Of a stretch of 64,000 bases of DNA, positions 1 to 8,778 are shown in pieces. Positions within the stretch are counted from its first letter, which is position 1. Every line of letters starts with the position of its first letter. Position numbers and translations under genes: made by a program. The notes below the pieces were generated by a model. That model saw nothing but the letters and a program-made list of their open reading frames with translations, made no database searches and had not been told where the DNA came from. The DNA is taken from contig JAHEYT010000036.1 in NCBI GenBank assembly GCA_023251455.1, forward strand, positions 47,844-111,843, written 5' to 3'. The stretch is from Bacteroidota bacterium (lineage in GTDB: Bacteria; Bacteroidota; Bacteroidia; Bacteroidales; Prolixibacteraceae).

Positions 1-53
1 CGATTTCCACGAATAAATATATAACCTGCTTTGAGGTTAACTTTCTTAAAATG

Positions 54-88
54 ATTTACCTGACCTGCATTGTGCAAGTCAGGTAAAT
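54..88. repeat. Inverted repeat (hairpin)
   Basis: Two 11-base arms, ATTTACCTGAC at 54-64 and GTCAGGTAAAT at 78-88, are perfectly complementary. The loop contains a second small TGCA/TGCA pairing. It lies about 25 bases downstream of the distal stop of the broken minus-strand gene, so it may act as its terminator, although no clear T-tract follows on that strand. The arms share the CCTGAC/GTCAGG core with palindromes found elsewhere in the window. Confidence 0.6.
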
Positions 89-113
89 TTACACAGGTCT
101 AGTATATCAGGCT

Positions 114-551
114 TTATTTATAGACCACTTCCCGCATCAGTTTTGTGCCGTACATCGTGCGCATATTCACACGGGCCTCACGGAGTTTCTTTTGATCTTC
201 CTCACTGCCAACAACTTAAGCTGAAATGGCGTCCCACTTATCATCATTACCTTCCATACTTGCCAGATTCTTATACTCCACCAACAGCATAATCTGCCAA
301 TCATCTGGGTTCGATGCTGTTCCTTCAAGAATTTTATACGAAACAATTAATCCTTGTTTAATCGCCTCGTCCTGAACCGCTTTCCACGTAGTTTTTAAAC
401 TATTCAGATAATCTACTCCCTGACCATTTTTCACCTGGATAAAAGATACAGTCCACGCCGATCCGTCTTTAAACGTGCGGTTCTGAGCAATACTACCGGT
501 ACTGAATACAACTACCAGTAAAACAATCACTGCTAAAATTCTTGCTTTCAT
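114..551 (-). pseudogene. Small secreted protein gene interrupted by an in-frame TAA
   Basis: The reading frame starts at ATG 551-549 and encodes a signal peptide (hydrophobic residues about 5-20, cleavage near SIAQ). It continues for 111 codons to a TAA at 218-216. The same frame then stays open for 33 more codons, rich in charged residues as in the rest of the protein (VVGSEEDQKK..., ending MREVVYK), to a second TAA at 116-114. The simplest reading is a roughly 145-residue secreted protein broken by one nonsense change, for example AAA or CAA to TAA. The alternatives are a sequencing error or a tolerated C-terminal truncation. I do not recognise the family. Nothing is seen on the plus strand here. 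Confidence 0.6.
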
Positions 552-841
552 AGTTTTAAAGTTTTAAATGAGTAATATTTGAATTGGTTAAAGTTGCTAA
601 CAACCATATAAATTAATTGTTTAGAATACTTCTAAATAGCGATGCAAATTTCTGTTTTATAGCTAAATATAAATTGATTGGGGTTGTCGGGCATTTTAAA
701 ACTCCAATAGAGGTCACTGTTTATCACCTGCAGCGAAACTGGGGGAAAGCAAAACGCAAAGGAAAGCCAATCCGGAAGGTGTTGAATATTTAAACCTGTC
801 AGGTCTATAAACACCCCACCAAAATATTTCCCCAAAAATAT
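552..841. other. Intergenic region without a supported gene
   Basis: This AT-rich stretch separates the divergent broken gene and purM. Short open frames on the minus strand overlap purM out of frame and look like shadows. The only structure seen is a 15-base half copy (792-806) of the CCTGACAGG palindrome family, with core ACCTGTCAGGT. Confidence 0.5.
792..806. repeat. Half copy of CCTGACAGG-type palindrome
   Basis: The sequence AAACCTGTCAGGTCT matches one arm of the hairpins at 33575-33607 and 34255-34287. Its core ACCTGTCAGGT is itself palindromic. It lies 36 bp upstream of the purM -7 box. Confidence 0.45.
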
Positions 842-849
842 TAACTTTG
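842..849 (+). promoter_or_regulatory. Putative -7 box of purM promoter
   Basis: TAACTTTG fits the Bacteroidota -7 consensus TAnnTTTG and is 33 bases upstream of the purM ATG. No clear TTG at -33 is visible. Confidence 0.5.
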
Positions 850-882
850 CCGCACTTTAACGGATAAGGTAATTCAGAGTAT

Positions 883-2052
883 ATGTCAGCAGATAACCGA
901 TATATGGCGCGTGGTGTTTCGGCTTCGAAGGAAGACGTGCACAATGCCATCAAAAACATCGACAAAGGCTTGTATCCAAAGGCTTTTTGCAAGGTCATCC
1001 CCGATATTTTGGGGGGCGATGCTGCCTGGTGCAACATTATGCACGCCGATGGCGCTGGCACCAAATCGTCGCTGGCGTACCTCTACTGGAAAGAAACCGG
1101 TGACATTTCGGTATGGAAAGGCATTGCGCAGGATGCCATTATCATGAATCTCGACGATTTGCTTTGCGTGGGCGCAACTGATAACATTTTGTTATCGTCG
1201 ACCATTGGCCGCAACAAAAACCGCATTCCGGGCGAAGTGATCGCAGCCATCATTAACGGAACCGAAGAACTGTGCGCCGAATTGCGAGAAATGGGCGTAA
1301 ACATTTACCCTACCGGCGGCGAAACTGCCGATTTAGGCGATGTGGTGCGCACCATTATCGTCGATTCTACTGTCACTTGCCGCATGAAACGCGAAGATGT
1401 GATTTCAGCGGATAACATTCAGGCAGGCGATGTGATTGTTGGCTTGGCCTCATTCGGACAAGCTACTTACGAAAAAGAATACAACGGCGGCATGGGCAGC
1501 AATGGCCTGACTTCGGCCCGTCACGACGTTTTTGCCAATTACCTGGCTCAAAAATATCCTGAAAGTTTCGATCCAGAAGTACCGGCTGAACTTATTTATT
1601 CAGGAAATAAAAAGCTGACCGAAGCTATCGCCGGAGTTGGTTTGGATGCCGGGAAACTGGTACTCTCTCCTACCCGCACCTATGCACCGGTGGTGAAAGA
1701 TTTATTGGAAGCGCTCCGGAAAAATATTCACGGAATGATCCATTGTTCGGGCGGCGCTCAGACCAAAGTACTGCATTTTGTCGATAACGTTCATGTGATC
1801 AAAGACAATCTGTTCGATGTTCCGCCGCTGTTCCAGATGATTCAGGAAGAATCGGGAACCAAATGGCAGGAAATGTACAAGGTTTTCAACATGGGTCACC
1901 GTTTCGAGGTTTATCTCGCTCCTGAATTTGCAGCCGAGGTGATCGCTATTTCTGAAAAATACAACATCGAAGCCCGCATCGTTGGGCGCGTTGAGGCCGC
2001 TGAAGGCAAAAAACTTACCATCAAGTCGCAGTTTGGCGAATTCGAATATTAG
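883..2052 (+). CDS. purM: Phosphoribosylformylglycinamidine cyclo-ligase (AIR synthase)
   Basis: This enzyme closes the imidazole ring of the purine pathway: FGAM + ATP to AIR + ADP + Pi, in the cytosol. The 389-residue protein has the AIRS nucleotide-binding signature HADGAGTK at 54-61, the NLDDLLCVGA stretch at 89-98 and GGETADLGD at 145-153, followed by an AIRS_C domain with GLTSARHDVF. It is longer than the roughly 345-residue E. coli enzyme, as I recall for the Bacteroidota form. It is the first gene of the purM-prfA-pyrF cluster, so purine synthesis, translation termination and pyrimidine synthesis are encoded side by side. A TAnnTTTG box lies 33 bases upstream. Confidence 0.9.
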   Translation: MSADNRYMARGVSASKEDVHNAIKNIDKGLYPKAFCKVIPDILGGDAAWCNIMHADGAGTKSSLAYLYWKETGDISVWKGIAQDAIIMNLDDLLCVGATDNILLSSTIGRNKNRIPGEVIAAIINGTEELCAELREMGVNIYPTGGETADLGDVVRTIIVDSTVTCRMKREDVISADNIQAGDVIVGLASFGQATYEKEYNGGMGSNGLTSARHDVFANYLAQKYPESFDPEVPAELIYSGNKKLTEAIAGVGLDAGKLVLSPTRTYAPVVKDLLEALRKNIHGMIHCSGGAQTKVLHFVDNVHVIKDNLFDVPPLFQMIQEESGTKWQEMYKVFNMGHRFEVYLAPEFAAEVIAISEKYNIEARIVGRVEAAEGKKLTIKSQFGEFEY

Positions 2053-2119
2053 CTACGCCCTGCGGAATACCCAGGCATTGTACTAATATTATTCATTCAA
2101 AATCTATCATCATTTCAAT

Positions 2120-3205
2120 ATGGCAGACTATTCATTAATGGAAAAATACGAATCGATCAGATATCGGTTCGAAGAAGTTGGCTCACAAATTACCGATCCG
2201 TCGGTGATGAGCGACATGAAACGCTACGTCAAACTCAATCAGGAATACAAACGCCTGGAGTTGCTGACCAATGCGTTCAAAGATTACAAAGCAACGATCG
2301 ACAACATCGAGTCGGGCAAACAAATGTTGGCCGAAGAAACCGACGAGGATATCCGCGAAATGGCGCGTGAAGAAGTTGAAGCTTCTGAAGCATTGATTCC
2401 TGAAAAAGAACAAAATATCAAATTACTGCTGATTCCGGCTGATCCGGAAGACGGCAAAAATGCAATTCTCGAAATCCGTGCCGGTACCGGCGGTGACGAA
2501 GCCAGTATTTTTGCAGGCGATTTATTCCGCATGTACTCTAAATTCTGTGAACGCCGCGGCTGGAGATTGGAAATTACCAATACCAGCGAAGGCACTTCCG
2601 GAGGTTTTAAGGAAATTGTAGCCACTATCACTGGCGAAGGTGTTTATGGTGTAATGAAATACGAATCGGGCGTTCACCGTGTACAGCGTGTACCTCAAAC
2701 CGAAACGCAAGGACGTGTGCATACATCGGCCGCCACCGTGGCTGTTTTGCCTGAAGCCGAAGAATTCGACATTGACCTGCGCGACAGCGACATAAGGAAA
2801 GACACCTACTGTTCTTCGGGACCTGGCGGACAGTCGGTAAATACTACCTATTCGGCTATTCGTTTGACTCATATTCCAACCGGAATCGTGGTGACTTGTC
2901 AGGACCAGAAATCGCAGATCAAGAATCTGGCAAAAGCGATGATCGAGTTGCGTACCCGTATTTACAATCAGGAACACCAGAAATACCTTGATGCGATTGC
3001 TTCGAAGCGTAAAACCATGGTTTCAACCGGCGACCGTTCGGCTAAAATCCGCACCTACAACTGGCCACAAGGCCGAATTACCGACCACCGTATCAACCTG
3101 ACCATTTATAATTTGCAGGCTGTTGTTGGCGGTGATCTGGACGAAATCATAGACAAACTGCAGGTTGAAGAAAATGCAGAACGACTGAAAGAAGCGGAAA
3201 TTTAA
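2120..3205 (+). CDS. prfA: Peptide chain release factor 1
   Basis: RF1 recognises UAA and UAG in the ribosomal A site and triggers release of the finished peptide. The 361-residue protein carries the catalytic GGQ at 236-238 (context SSGPGGQSVN) and a PxT codon-recognition tripeptide, here PQT at 192-194 in RVPQTETQGR, which marks RF1 rather than RF2. Length is standard. It follows purM by 67 bases, and a 35-bp palindrome begins 4 bases after its stop codon. Confidence 0.95.
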   Translation: MADYSLMEKYESIRYRFEEVGSQITDPSVMSDMKRYVKLNQEYKRLELLTNAFKDYKATIDNIESGKQMLAEETDEDIREMAREEVEASEALIPEKEQNIKLLLIPADPEDGKNAILEIRAGTGGDEASIFAGDLFRMYSKFCERRGWRLEITNTSEGTSGGFKEIVATITGEGVYGVMKYESGVHRVQRVPQTETQGRVHTSAATVAVLPEAEEFDIDLRDSDIRKDTYCSSGPGGQSVNTTYSAIRLTHIPTGIVVTCQDQKSQIKNLAKAMIELRTRIYNQEHQKYLDAIASKRKTMVSTGDRSAKIRTYNWPQGRITDHRINLTIYNLQAVVGGDLDEIIDKLQVEENAERLKEAEI

Positions 3206-3209
3206 TAAC

Positions 3210-3244
3210 TAGTGAGCGGGTGACTTGAAGTCACCCGCTCACTA
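3210..3244. repeat. 35-bp perfect palindrome between prfA and pyrF
   Basis: A 17-bp stem surrounds a single central G at 3227; the core is GGGTGACTT-g-AAGTCACCC. A second 35-bp element of the same design lies at 4108-4142. The three stem positions that differ between the copies change in both arms, so pairing is kept. No T-tract follows, so a simple terminator is unlikely. Confidence 0.85.
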
Positions 3245-3256
3245 AACAAAAATATC

Positions 3257-4090
3257 ATGAACAAAGAACAACTTTTTGAACAGATTAAGCTGAAGCGCAG
3301 CTTTTTGTGCGTTGGATTAGATACCGATATTCTGAAAATCCCTCGTTTCCTGAACGAAACCAGCGACCCGATTTTTGCATTCAACAAAGAAATTATCGAT
3401 GCCACACAAGATTTGTGTGTAGCATATAAACCAAACCTCGCCTTTTACGAAAGTCAGGGAGTTGCAGGCTGGATCAGTTTGGAAAAGACTGTACGTTATA
3501 TCCGTGAAAAATATCCGGAGCAATTTATTATTGCTGATGCTAAACGCGGCGATATTGGAAATACCTCGAATTTATACGCCCGCGCATTTTTCGACCACAT
3601 GGATTTTGATGCGGTAACCGTTGCTCCATACATGGGCGAAGATTCCATCAAACCCTTCATGACTTACCTTGATCGTTGGGTAATTGTTTTGGCCTTGACA
3701 TCGAACAAAGGAGCAGCCGATTTTCAGTACCTGAAGAATGCAGAAACCGGCGAACAGCTTTTTGAAACCGTGCTGAAAACCTCTCAAACCTGGGGAACTA
3801 CTGACAACATGATGTATGTAGTTGGCGCCACCAAAGCTGAAAAACTGGAAGAAATACGCGAACTGGTTCCCGATCATTTTCTGTTGGTTCCGGGAGTTGG
3901 TGCGCAAGGCGGAAGCCTTGAAGAAGTAGCCAAATACGGCATGAACGACATGTGCGGTCTGTTGGTCAACTCATCGCGCCAGATTATTTATGCTTCGGAT
4001 GGCGAAGACTTTGCCGAAAAAGCCCGCAACGAAGCCATCAATGTTCAGCTTGAAATGGAAGAATTGTTGCTGGAAGCTGATTTGCTGTAA
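3257..4090 (+). CDS. pyrF: Orotidine 5'-phosphate decarboxylase, type 2
   Basis: This enzyme catalyses the last step of UMP synthesis, decarboxylation of OMP. The 277-residue TIM-barrel protein has the substrate Asp/Lys network: LDTD at 21-24 and DAKRGDIGN at 94-102, where Asp94, Lys96 and Asp99 match the conserved D-x-K-x-x-D motif. The length and the QGGSLEE phosphate-binding region fit the longer type 2 (UMPS-like bacterial) subfamily. The gene sits exactly between two related 35-bp palindromes and is followed by a strong terminator. Confidence 0.93.
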   Translation: MNKEQLFEQIKLKRSFLCVGLDTDILKIPRFLNETSDPIFAFNKEIIDATQDLCVAYKPNLAFYESQGVAGWISLEKTVRYIREKYPEQFIIADAKRGDIGNTSNLYARAFFDHMDFDAVTVAPYMGEDSIKPFMTYLDRWVIVLALTSNKGAADFQYLKNAETGEQLFETVLKTSQTWGTTDNMMYVVGATKAEKLEEIRELVPDHFLLVPGVGAQGGSLEEVAKYGMNDMCGLLVNSSRQIIYASDGEDFAEKARNEAINVQLEMEELLLEADLL

Positions 4091-4107
4091 AAGAATTAAA
4101 ACGTTGC

Positions 4108-4142
4108 TACTGACGGGGTGACTTTGAGTCACCCCGTCAGTA
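4108..4142. repeat. 35-bp palindrome after pyrF
   Basis: A 16-bp perfect stem closes a 3-base loop (TTG at 4124-4126). The core GGGTGACTT..AGTCACCC is shared with 3210-3244. It starts 18 bases after the pyrF stop. Confidence 0.85.
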
Positions 4143-4155
4143 AACTAAATATACA

Positions 4156-4199
4156 AACTCCGGAAAATCCTCTTTTCAGAAGGCTTTCCGGAGTTTTTG
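4156..4199 (+). terminator. Rho-independent terminator of the purM-prfA-pyrF cluster
   Basis: AAACTCCGGAAA pairs with TTTCCGGAGTTT across a short loop, followed by TTTTGTTTT. Confidence 0.85.
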
Positions 4200-4274
4200 T
4201 TTTATATTTAGTATTATTTTCAACATAACGCAACCCTTTTACAACTTCACGCATCTACCAACAAAAAACCAGCA

Positions 4275-5687
4275 ATGAAGACGTTCAACCTAATCCTTTG
4301 CATAGGTGTAATGCTTACCTTAACATCAACAACATCCCTTGCACAAAAACTTTCTTTCGGTGAATACACTGGTATCAACTTCTCTAATTTTCATGGAAAC
4401 CTAACAACCAATAAGTGGGTATCTAAAGCAGGACCAACTGCCGCATTATTCGCTGAATACAGCCTGAATCGATCATTCTCCCTTCTGACAGAAGTTGGTT
4501 ATACGGCGCATTACTACGAAATGAAATCTTACAGGAGCCAACCAACATACCCAATTTATTACAATGACGTAATGCATTATTATTCATCTTCTTCAATCTG
4601 GCAGCCTGTTTATGAACCCAATAAATTTGACTTTTCTTTTTTGCGTTTCCCATTGTTAATCAAGTATAAAACACCTACTCGATTACAATTAGGAATTGGC
4701 TGTGGAATGTTTTATTCAGTTTTACTGAATGATGACCTAACTAATGCAGAAAGAGATGCGGCAGAAAAGGAAGATCGAAGAATTTATCCGCCAACGCACG
4801 ATTGGGGTTATCTGTTTTCGGCCGATCTTTCTTATCCTATTACCAAAGATGTTCGACTTTTCGTTACAGGTAGAATAGCAACCGGGCAAAAGGTATTTAT
4901 TGAAAGTCTGAAAGGAAAAAATGGAAGCAGCGAACTTGGCTTTGGGATAAAATACACCCCAAAAACCAGAAACGAAAGTATTGAAGACTACAAAACAAAC
5001 ACTCAGGATAGCTCAAAAACAAGGTGCTACGTCAGACCAGTTGTGGGTATTCTATTCGGATGGAATTCTTCGTCATCAAAACCTGGTAATTATTCAACTA
5101 ATATGGGTTCCACCACCGGATTAGCTTTCGACTACCGGCTTGACAATACTGTATCACTTCAAACCGGTATTCTTTTCGAGCGGAAAGGATATGCACTTTC
5201 AGACAGCAGCCTCTATTACCATAGATTTGCATCTGACAGCAAATACAAAAGGAATAGCATTGATTCAAAAACTGACCTAGATTATCTGACTATTCCGTTA
5301 AATTTCAAATTCTCGTTCGGAGATCCGGTTACGTTCTACTTTGACTTTGGTGTATATACCGGATTTAATATCAATGCTTTATGCCACGGAACTGCCATCA
5401 GAAAATACATAAGTTCGTCAAGTTATACCGTTGAGAAAATAAACATCAACGATGCAGTTGAAGGCTATTTTAAAGATGTTGACTTTGGTTACCAAACAGG
5501 CATGGGATTTCAGTTTCCGTTCAGAAAGAATCTAAAATTTGATCTTGGAATCGTCTACTCAGGTAGCTTTTCGCCAATCATAAAAGATCCGGAAGAAAAT
5601 ACAACTTCATACACGAACGATGATCGTTCGATAAAAAATGGAACCATCGCCCTACAGTTTGGATTACAAATACCTATTGCCCACTAA
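4275..5687 (+). CDS. Secreted outer-membrane protein with two tandem beta-barrel modules
   Basis: The 470-residue protein has a signal peptide (1-24, ending TTSLAQ). Two consecutive halves each look like a PorT/OMP_b-brl_2 type barrel. The first (about 25-235) runs from FGEYTGINFSNF to LGFGIKYTP. The second (about 250-470) runs from VRPVVGILFGW to ALQFGLQIPI. Each half repeats the same order: an early GxxFG/GxNFS strand, a FLRFPLLIKY or YLTIPLNFKF strand, and a closing GFGIKYTP or LQFGLQIP strand. A short charged linker separates them. Barrel membership is by eye, so confidence in the outer-membrane location is moderate. Its substrate is unknown. The lipoprotein gene 5706-7040 follows 18 bases later and is probably cotranscribed. 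Confidence 0.7.
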   Translation: MKTFNLILCIGVMLTLTSTTSLAQKLSFGEYTGINFSNFHGNLTTNKWVSKAGPTAALFAEYSLNRSFSLLTEVGYTAHYYEMKSYRSQPTYPIYYNDVMHYYSSSSIWQPVYEPNKFDFSFLRFPLLIKYKTPTRLQLGIGCGMFYSVLLNDDLTNAERDAAEKEDRRIYPPTHDWGYLFSADLSYPITKDVRLFVTGRIATGQKVFIESLKGKNGSSELGFGIKYTPKTRNESIEDYKTNTQDSSKTRCYVRPVVGILFGWNSSSSKPGNYSTNMGSTTGLAFDYRLDNTVSLQTGILFERKGYALSDSSLYYHRFASDSKYKRNSIDSKTDLDYLTIPLNFKFSFGDPVTFYFDFGVYTGFNINALCHGTAIRKYISSSSYTVEKININDAVEGYFKDVDFGYQTGMGFQFPFRKNLKFDLGIVYSGSFSPIIKDPEENTTSYTNDDRSIKNGTIALQFGLQIPIAH

Positions 5688-5705
5688 CCACCTAATCTAA
5701 ATCAA

Positions 5706-7040
5706 ATGAAACAGTTAACTACCAAATACAGACGAAATATTTCACTGGTGGAATGGGTTAAAATACCTCTGTTCTTGCTTTTAATCCTTGGAATCAGTGC
5801 ATGTAATAACTACAACGATCCATCAATTGAAACACTTGTCAATTATAATGTTAGCTACCAAAATACCAACCAAACTTCAATGGGTGGTGAATACTTGAAC
5901 GATAGTATTTACGTCTCAATTTATAATTACAAATCACCCCAGGACATTAGTGGTTTTACTGTCGAATTTAAAGTCCAAAAGGGAGGAGGATCAGTCGATC
6001 AACAACAGGTTAAGACCCGAAAAGACGGAAAGGCCGCAACCCGATGGAAATTGGGTACCGGTTCGTTTACACAAATCGTCACTGCCAGAGTTACCAGTCC
6101 TGATGGCAATTTACTCCCTGAAGCAACTATAACAGCACATGGAATACTTAGAAATGCCTGGAACGAAGTCGATATTTATCCGTTGTCGAATCTGATTGAT
6201 CTGGCTGCGGATACTGTAAATCACATAAGCTGGATGATTTCTTCCGGAGGTATTTATAAACGCGGAACAAACTTTCTGGATTGGCAGCAAATCAATCAAC
6301 AAAAAATACAATCAGCAAGGGCAATTGAAATTGATAAAAATGGGATAATTTATATCGGAACCTATAATGGTGAATTATATAAAAGTACCGACCATGGACT
6401 TTCGTGGATAAAATGTACCAACCCGATTCCCAACCTATCGAATTATTTCAACTTCTGGATAACCAATGATGGCGATCTTTGGGCGACAGGGTATTACAGC
6501 GGGTTATGGCATTCGAGCGATGGGGGAAAGACGTGGATCAATCCGGCAAATGGAAATGATAAGAATGATTACATTGTTGCGATAAACAGGCTTAAAGATG
6601 GCTCTCTCCTGTCGATTTCAGGAATAACCCAGTTATTGATGAAGTCTGAAGATAATGGCAAAAACTGGACCTCTTTTGAATCTCCAAAATATCTGGGAAA
6701 TTTATTTGTGACAGAAAAACAAGAGATTATTGTTTCTGATTACACAACTCCTGCAAATTTCTTCTCGTCTGCTGATCAGGGCAAGTCTTTCAGAAAAATA
6801 CATTCAGTATTGGTTTCTTATGCCACAGGTTCATTTGAACCCAATATTCAAAAGTTTGGTTCCTACTACTATATATTAGTGCCCGGAACTGGCATTCTAA
6901 AAACTAAAAACTTTGAACAATTCGAACCCATTTTAACAGAACCAAATATCATCGGAGTTTACCTGGATCACACTGGTACTATCCTGGCGAAAGGCTGGCG
7001 CGATAAGCAAAACAAAACTTTTATTTATAACCCTGAATAG
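5706..7040 (+). CDS. Lipoprotein with Asp-box (BNR) beta-propeller
   Basis: The N-terminus carries a late hydrophobic segment (about 18-31) and a lipobox LGISAC with the lipidated Cys at 33. Residues about 40-150 look like an Ig-like/adhesion module (GKAATRWKLGTGSFTQIVTA). After that come four Asp-boxes of the S-x-D-x-G-x-x-W/F type: STDHGLSW near 227, SSDGGKTW near 270, SEDNGKNW near 314 and SADQGKSF near 355. These mark a sialidase/photosynthesis-factor-like propeller. No sialidase catalytic Arg/Tyr set was identified, so binding or a structural role is as likely as hydrolysis. It appears to form an operon with the double-barrel protein upstream. Confidence 0.7.
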   Translation: MKQLTTKYRRNISLVEWVKIPLFLLLILGISACNNYNDPSIETLVNYNVSYQNTNQTSMGGEYLNDSIYVSIYNYKSPQDISGFTVEFKVQKGGGSVDQQQVKTRKDGKAATRWKLGTGSFTQIVTARVTSPDGNLLPEATITAHGILRNAWNEVDIYPLSNLIDLAADTVNHISWMISSGGIYKRGTNFLDWQQINQQKIQSARAIEIDKNGIIYIGTYNGELYKSTDHGLSWIKCTNPIPNLSNYFNFWITNDGDLWATGYYSGLWHSSDGGKTWINPANGNDKNDYIVAINRLKDGSLLSISGITQLLMKSEDNGKNWTSFESPKYLGNLFVTEKQEIIVSDYTTPANFFSSADQGKSFRKIHSVLVSYATGSFEPNIQKFGSYYYILVPGTGILKTKNFEQFEPILTEPNIIGVYLDHTGTILAKGWRDKQNKTFIYNPE

Positions 7041-7043
7041 AAG

Positions 7044-7577
7044 TTATCCCTGAAAAAGCAGTGTCAGCATCAAATACCGGCAAACCATGCCGACAAAACT
7101 GTAAAACAGAGCATCTTTTACCCGGTATTTTAGCATTCCGGCGGCTAGTGAAATGATTGGTGAAGAAAGTGGCAACAGATTGGATAAAAAGAGCGCCCAA
7201 TTCCCGTATTTTCGAATTTCATCTTCAGCCTTTTCGTAACGCTTTCGGCCAATCAAACGGTCGATGATTCGGGTGCTAAAGAAATAACCAATCAGGTAAT
7301 CAACCGATTGAGAAGCCATGGCAGTTGCCACTGCCACCAGATTGAGCATCAGCGGGTCGTACCCTGTACGAAGATAAAAGATGAAAGCCAGCTCCATGGG
7401 CATCAACAGAAAAAAGAACAAATAGCCAAAGAAATTTACGATCGCAAAGGAGTACATACTTTTCTCTCCCGACTCATAAATATCCCGCCCGATGGTTAGC
7501 GAAGCAATTACAGCCATCAAAGTGATCAGAAGTGCAAGTATGATTAATCGCCGGTAATCGATATGGGTAGCCTTCAT
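7044..7577 (-). CDS. VTT/SNARE-associated (YqaA/DedA-like) membrane protein
   Basis: The 177-residue protein has about four to five hydrophobic segments (near 10-28, 42-68, 78-96, 128-148 and 158-175). The pattern GNWALFLSNLLPLSSPIISLAAGMLKY resembles the VTT-domain re-entrant region of YqaA/DedA proteins. Family members are implicated in lipid scrambling or membrane homeostasis; a precise role cannot be assigned. It converges with the Asp-box lipoprotein gene, with three bases between stops. Confidence 0.65.
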   Translation of the reverse strand: MKATHIDYRRLIILALLITLMAVIASLTIGRDIYESGEKSMYSFAIVNFFGYLFFFLLMPMELAFIFYLRTGYDPLMLNLVAVATAMASQSVDYLIGYFFSTRIIDRLIGRKRYEKAEDEIRKYGNWALFLSNLLPLSSPIISLAAGMLKYRVKDALFYSFVGMVCRYLMLTLLFQG

Positions 7578-7699
7578 ATTTTCTTCTACTGATACGAATT
7601 CGTTGCTTTTCTCAAATTTAGATAATCCTTTTGAAAAATTAACTTAATAAATGACCTATTTCCAAATCGGATGTTGTCAAGCGCAAATCAATTGGATTA

Positions 7700-7730
7700 T
7701 TGCCCCAGAAGTATATTAATCCTACATTTG
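7700..7730 (+). promoter_or_regulatory. apbE promoter
   Basis: TTG at 7700-7702 and TACATTTG at 7723-7730 are separated by 20 bases, matching the Bacteroidota vegetative promoter. The apbE ATG is 34 bases further on. Confidence 0.7.
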
Positions 7731-7763
7731 TTTCCAGAAAACTAATCAGGAAATTCGTACACT

Positions 7764-8774
7764 ATGAGACTCCCAAGCTTAATCTTACTTGTTGTTCTGT
7801 TTCTTACAGCTTGTCAACCACCAAAAAAAAGTGAGTATTTTAAGATTTCTGGTTTTGCTCAGGGCACTACCTATAATATCACATACGAAAATTCGAAGAA
7901 CGAAGATTACAGCAAAGCCATCGATTCACTCCTGAAAGCCTTTGACAAATCATGTTCGATGTACGATTCAACCTCCATCATTTCAAGGATAAACAAAAAC
8001 GACCCGACGGTTGAAGCCGATGATTGGTTTATTGATGTATTTAAAAAATCGGCTGAGGTGAGTGCCATTTCCGATGGTGCCTTAGACATTACTATTGGGC
8101 CGGTTGTGCGTGCCTGGGGTTTTGGAACTGAACCAATTGCCAAACATGACAAGACTTACATCGACAGTTTACTTCAATATGTTGGCATGGACAAAGTCAA
8201 ACTCGAAGGCCGGAAAGTTATCAAGAAATATCCGGGAGTATCACTTGATGTCAATGCTGTGGCGCAAGGCTATTCGGTTGATGTGGTGAGCCAGTTTTTC
8301 GAAGATAAGGGTATCAAAAATTATTTAGTTGAAATTGGTGGCGAAGTACACTGTAAAGGCACCAACGCAAAAAATAATGTCTGGCGCGTAGGCATTGACA
8401 AACCTACCGACGGAAACATGACTCCCGGAGGCGAACTTCAGGCTATTATCGAACTCAATAACAAATCGCTGACTACGGCAGGAAATTACCGAAAATTTTT
8501 CGTTGAGAATGGCGTAAAATATGGACACACAATTGATCCAAAGACAGGTTTTCCGGCGAAAAATACTTTACTGAGTGCAACCGTTGTTTGCAACGATGCC
8601 ATGACTGCCGATGCCTGGGATACCGCCTTCATGGTTTTGGGCCTCGAAAAAAGCAAGGAGCTGTTAAAAAACCTTCCGGGAATTGATGTCTACTTTATTT
8701 ACAGTAACGAACATGGCGAATACGAGGTTTATTTTTCAGAAGGAATGAAAAAGATGATCTTCGAACAAAAGTAA
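7764..8774 (+). CDS. apbE: FAD:protein FMN transferase (ApbE), lipoprotein
   Basis: ApbE attaches FMN covalently to threonine of periplasmic flavoproteins such as NqrB/C and RnfG/D, using FAD and Mg2+. The 336-residue protein has a lipoprotein signal with Cys17 (LFLTAC). The conserved SLDVNAVAQGYSVD region is at about 160-173, and the metal-binding stretch MTADAWDTAFMVLG at about 279. Length is typical. No Nqr or Rnf genes are in the window, so the client protein is encoded elsewhere. A good promoter is at 7700-7730. It converges with the GDPD gene 4 bases downstream. Confidence 0.9.
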   Translation: MRLPSLILLVVLFLTACQPPKKSEYFKISGFAQGTTYNITYENSKNEDYSKAIDSLLKAFDKSCSMYDSTSIISRINKNDPTVEADDWFIDVFKKSAEVSAISDGALDITIGPVVRAWGFGTEPIAKHDKTYIDSLLQYVGMDKVKLEGRKVIKKYPGVSLDVNAVAQGYSVDVVSQFFEDKGIKNYLVEIGGEVHCKGTNAKNNVWRVGIDKPTDGNMTPGGELQAIIELNNKSLTTAGNYRKFFVENGVKYGHTIDPKTGFPAKNTLLSATVVCNDAMTADAWDTAFMVLGLEKSKELLKNLPGIDVYFIYSNEHGEYEVYFSEGMKKMIFEQK

Positions 8775-8778
8775 CCAT

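Noticed and set aside
632..1064. Minus-strand open frames upstream of and within purM
   Set aside because: They overlap the purM promoter and coding frame, lack family-like sequence and behave as shadows.
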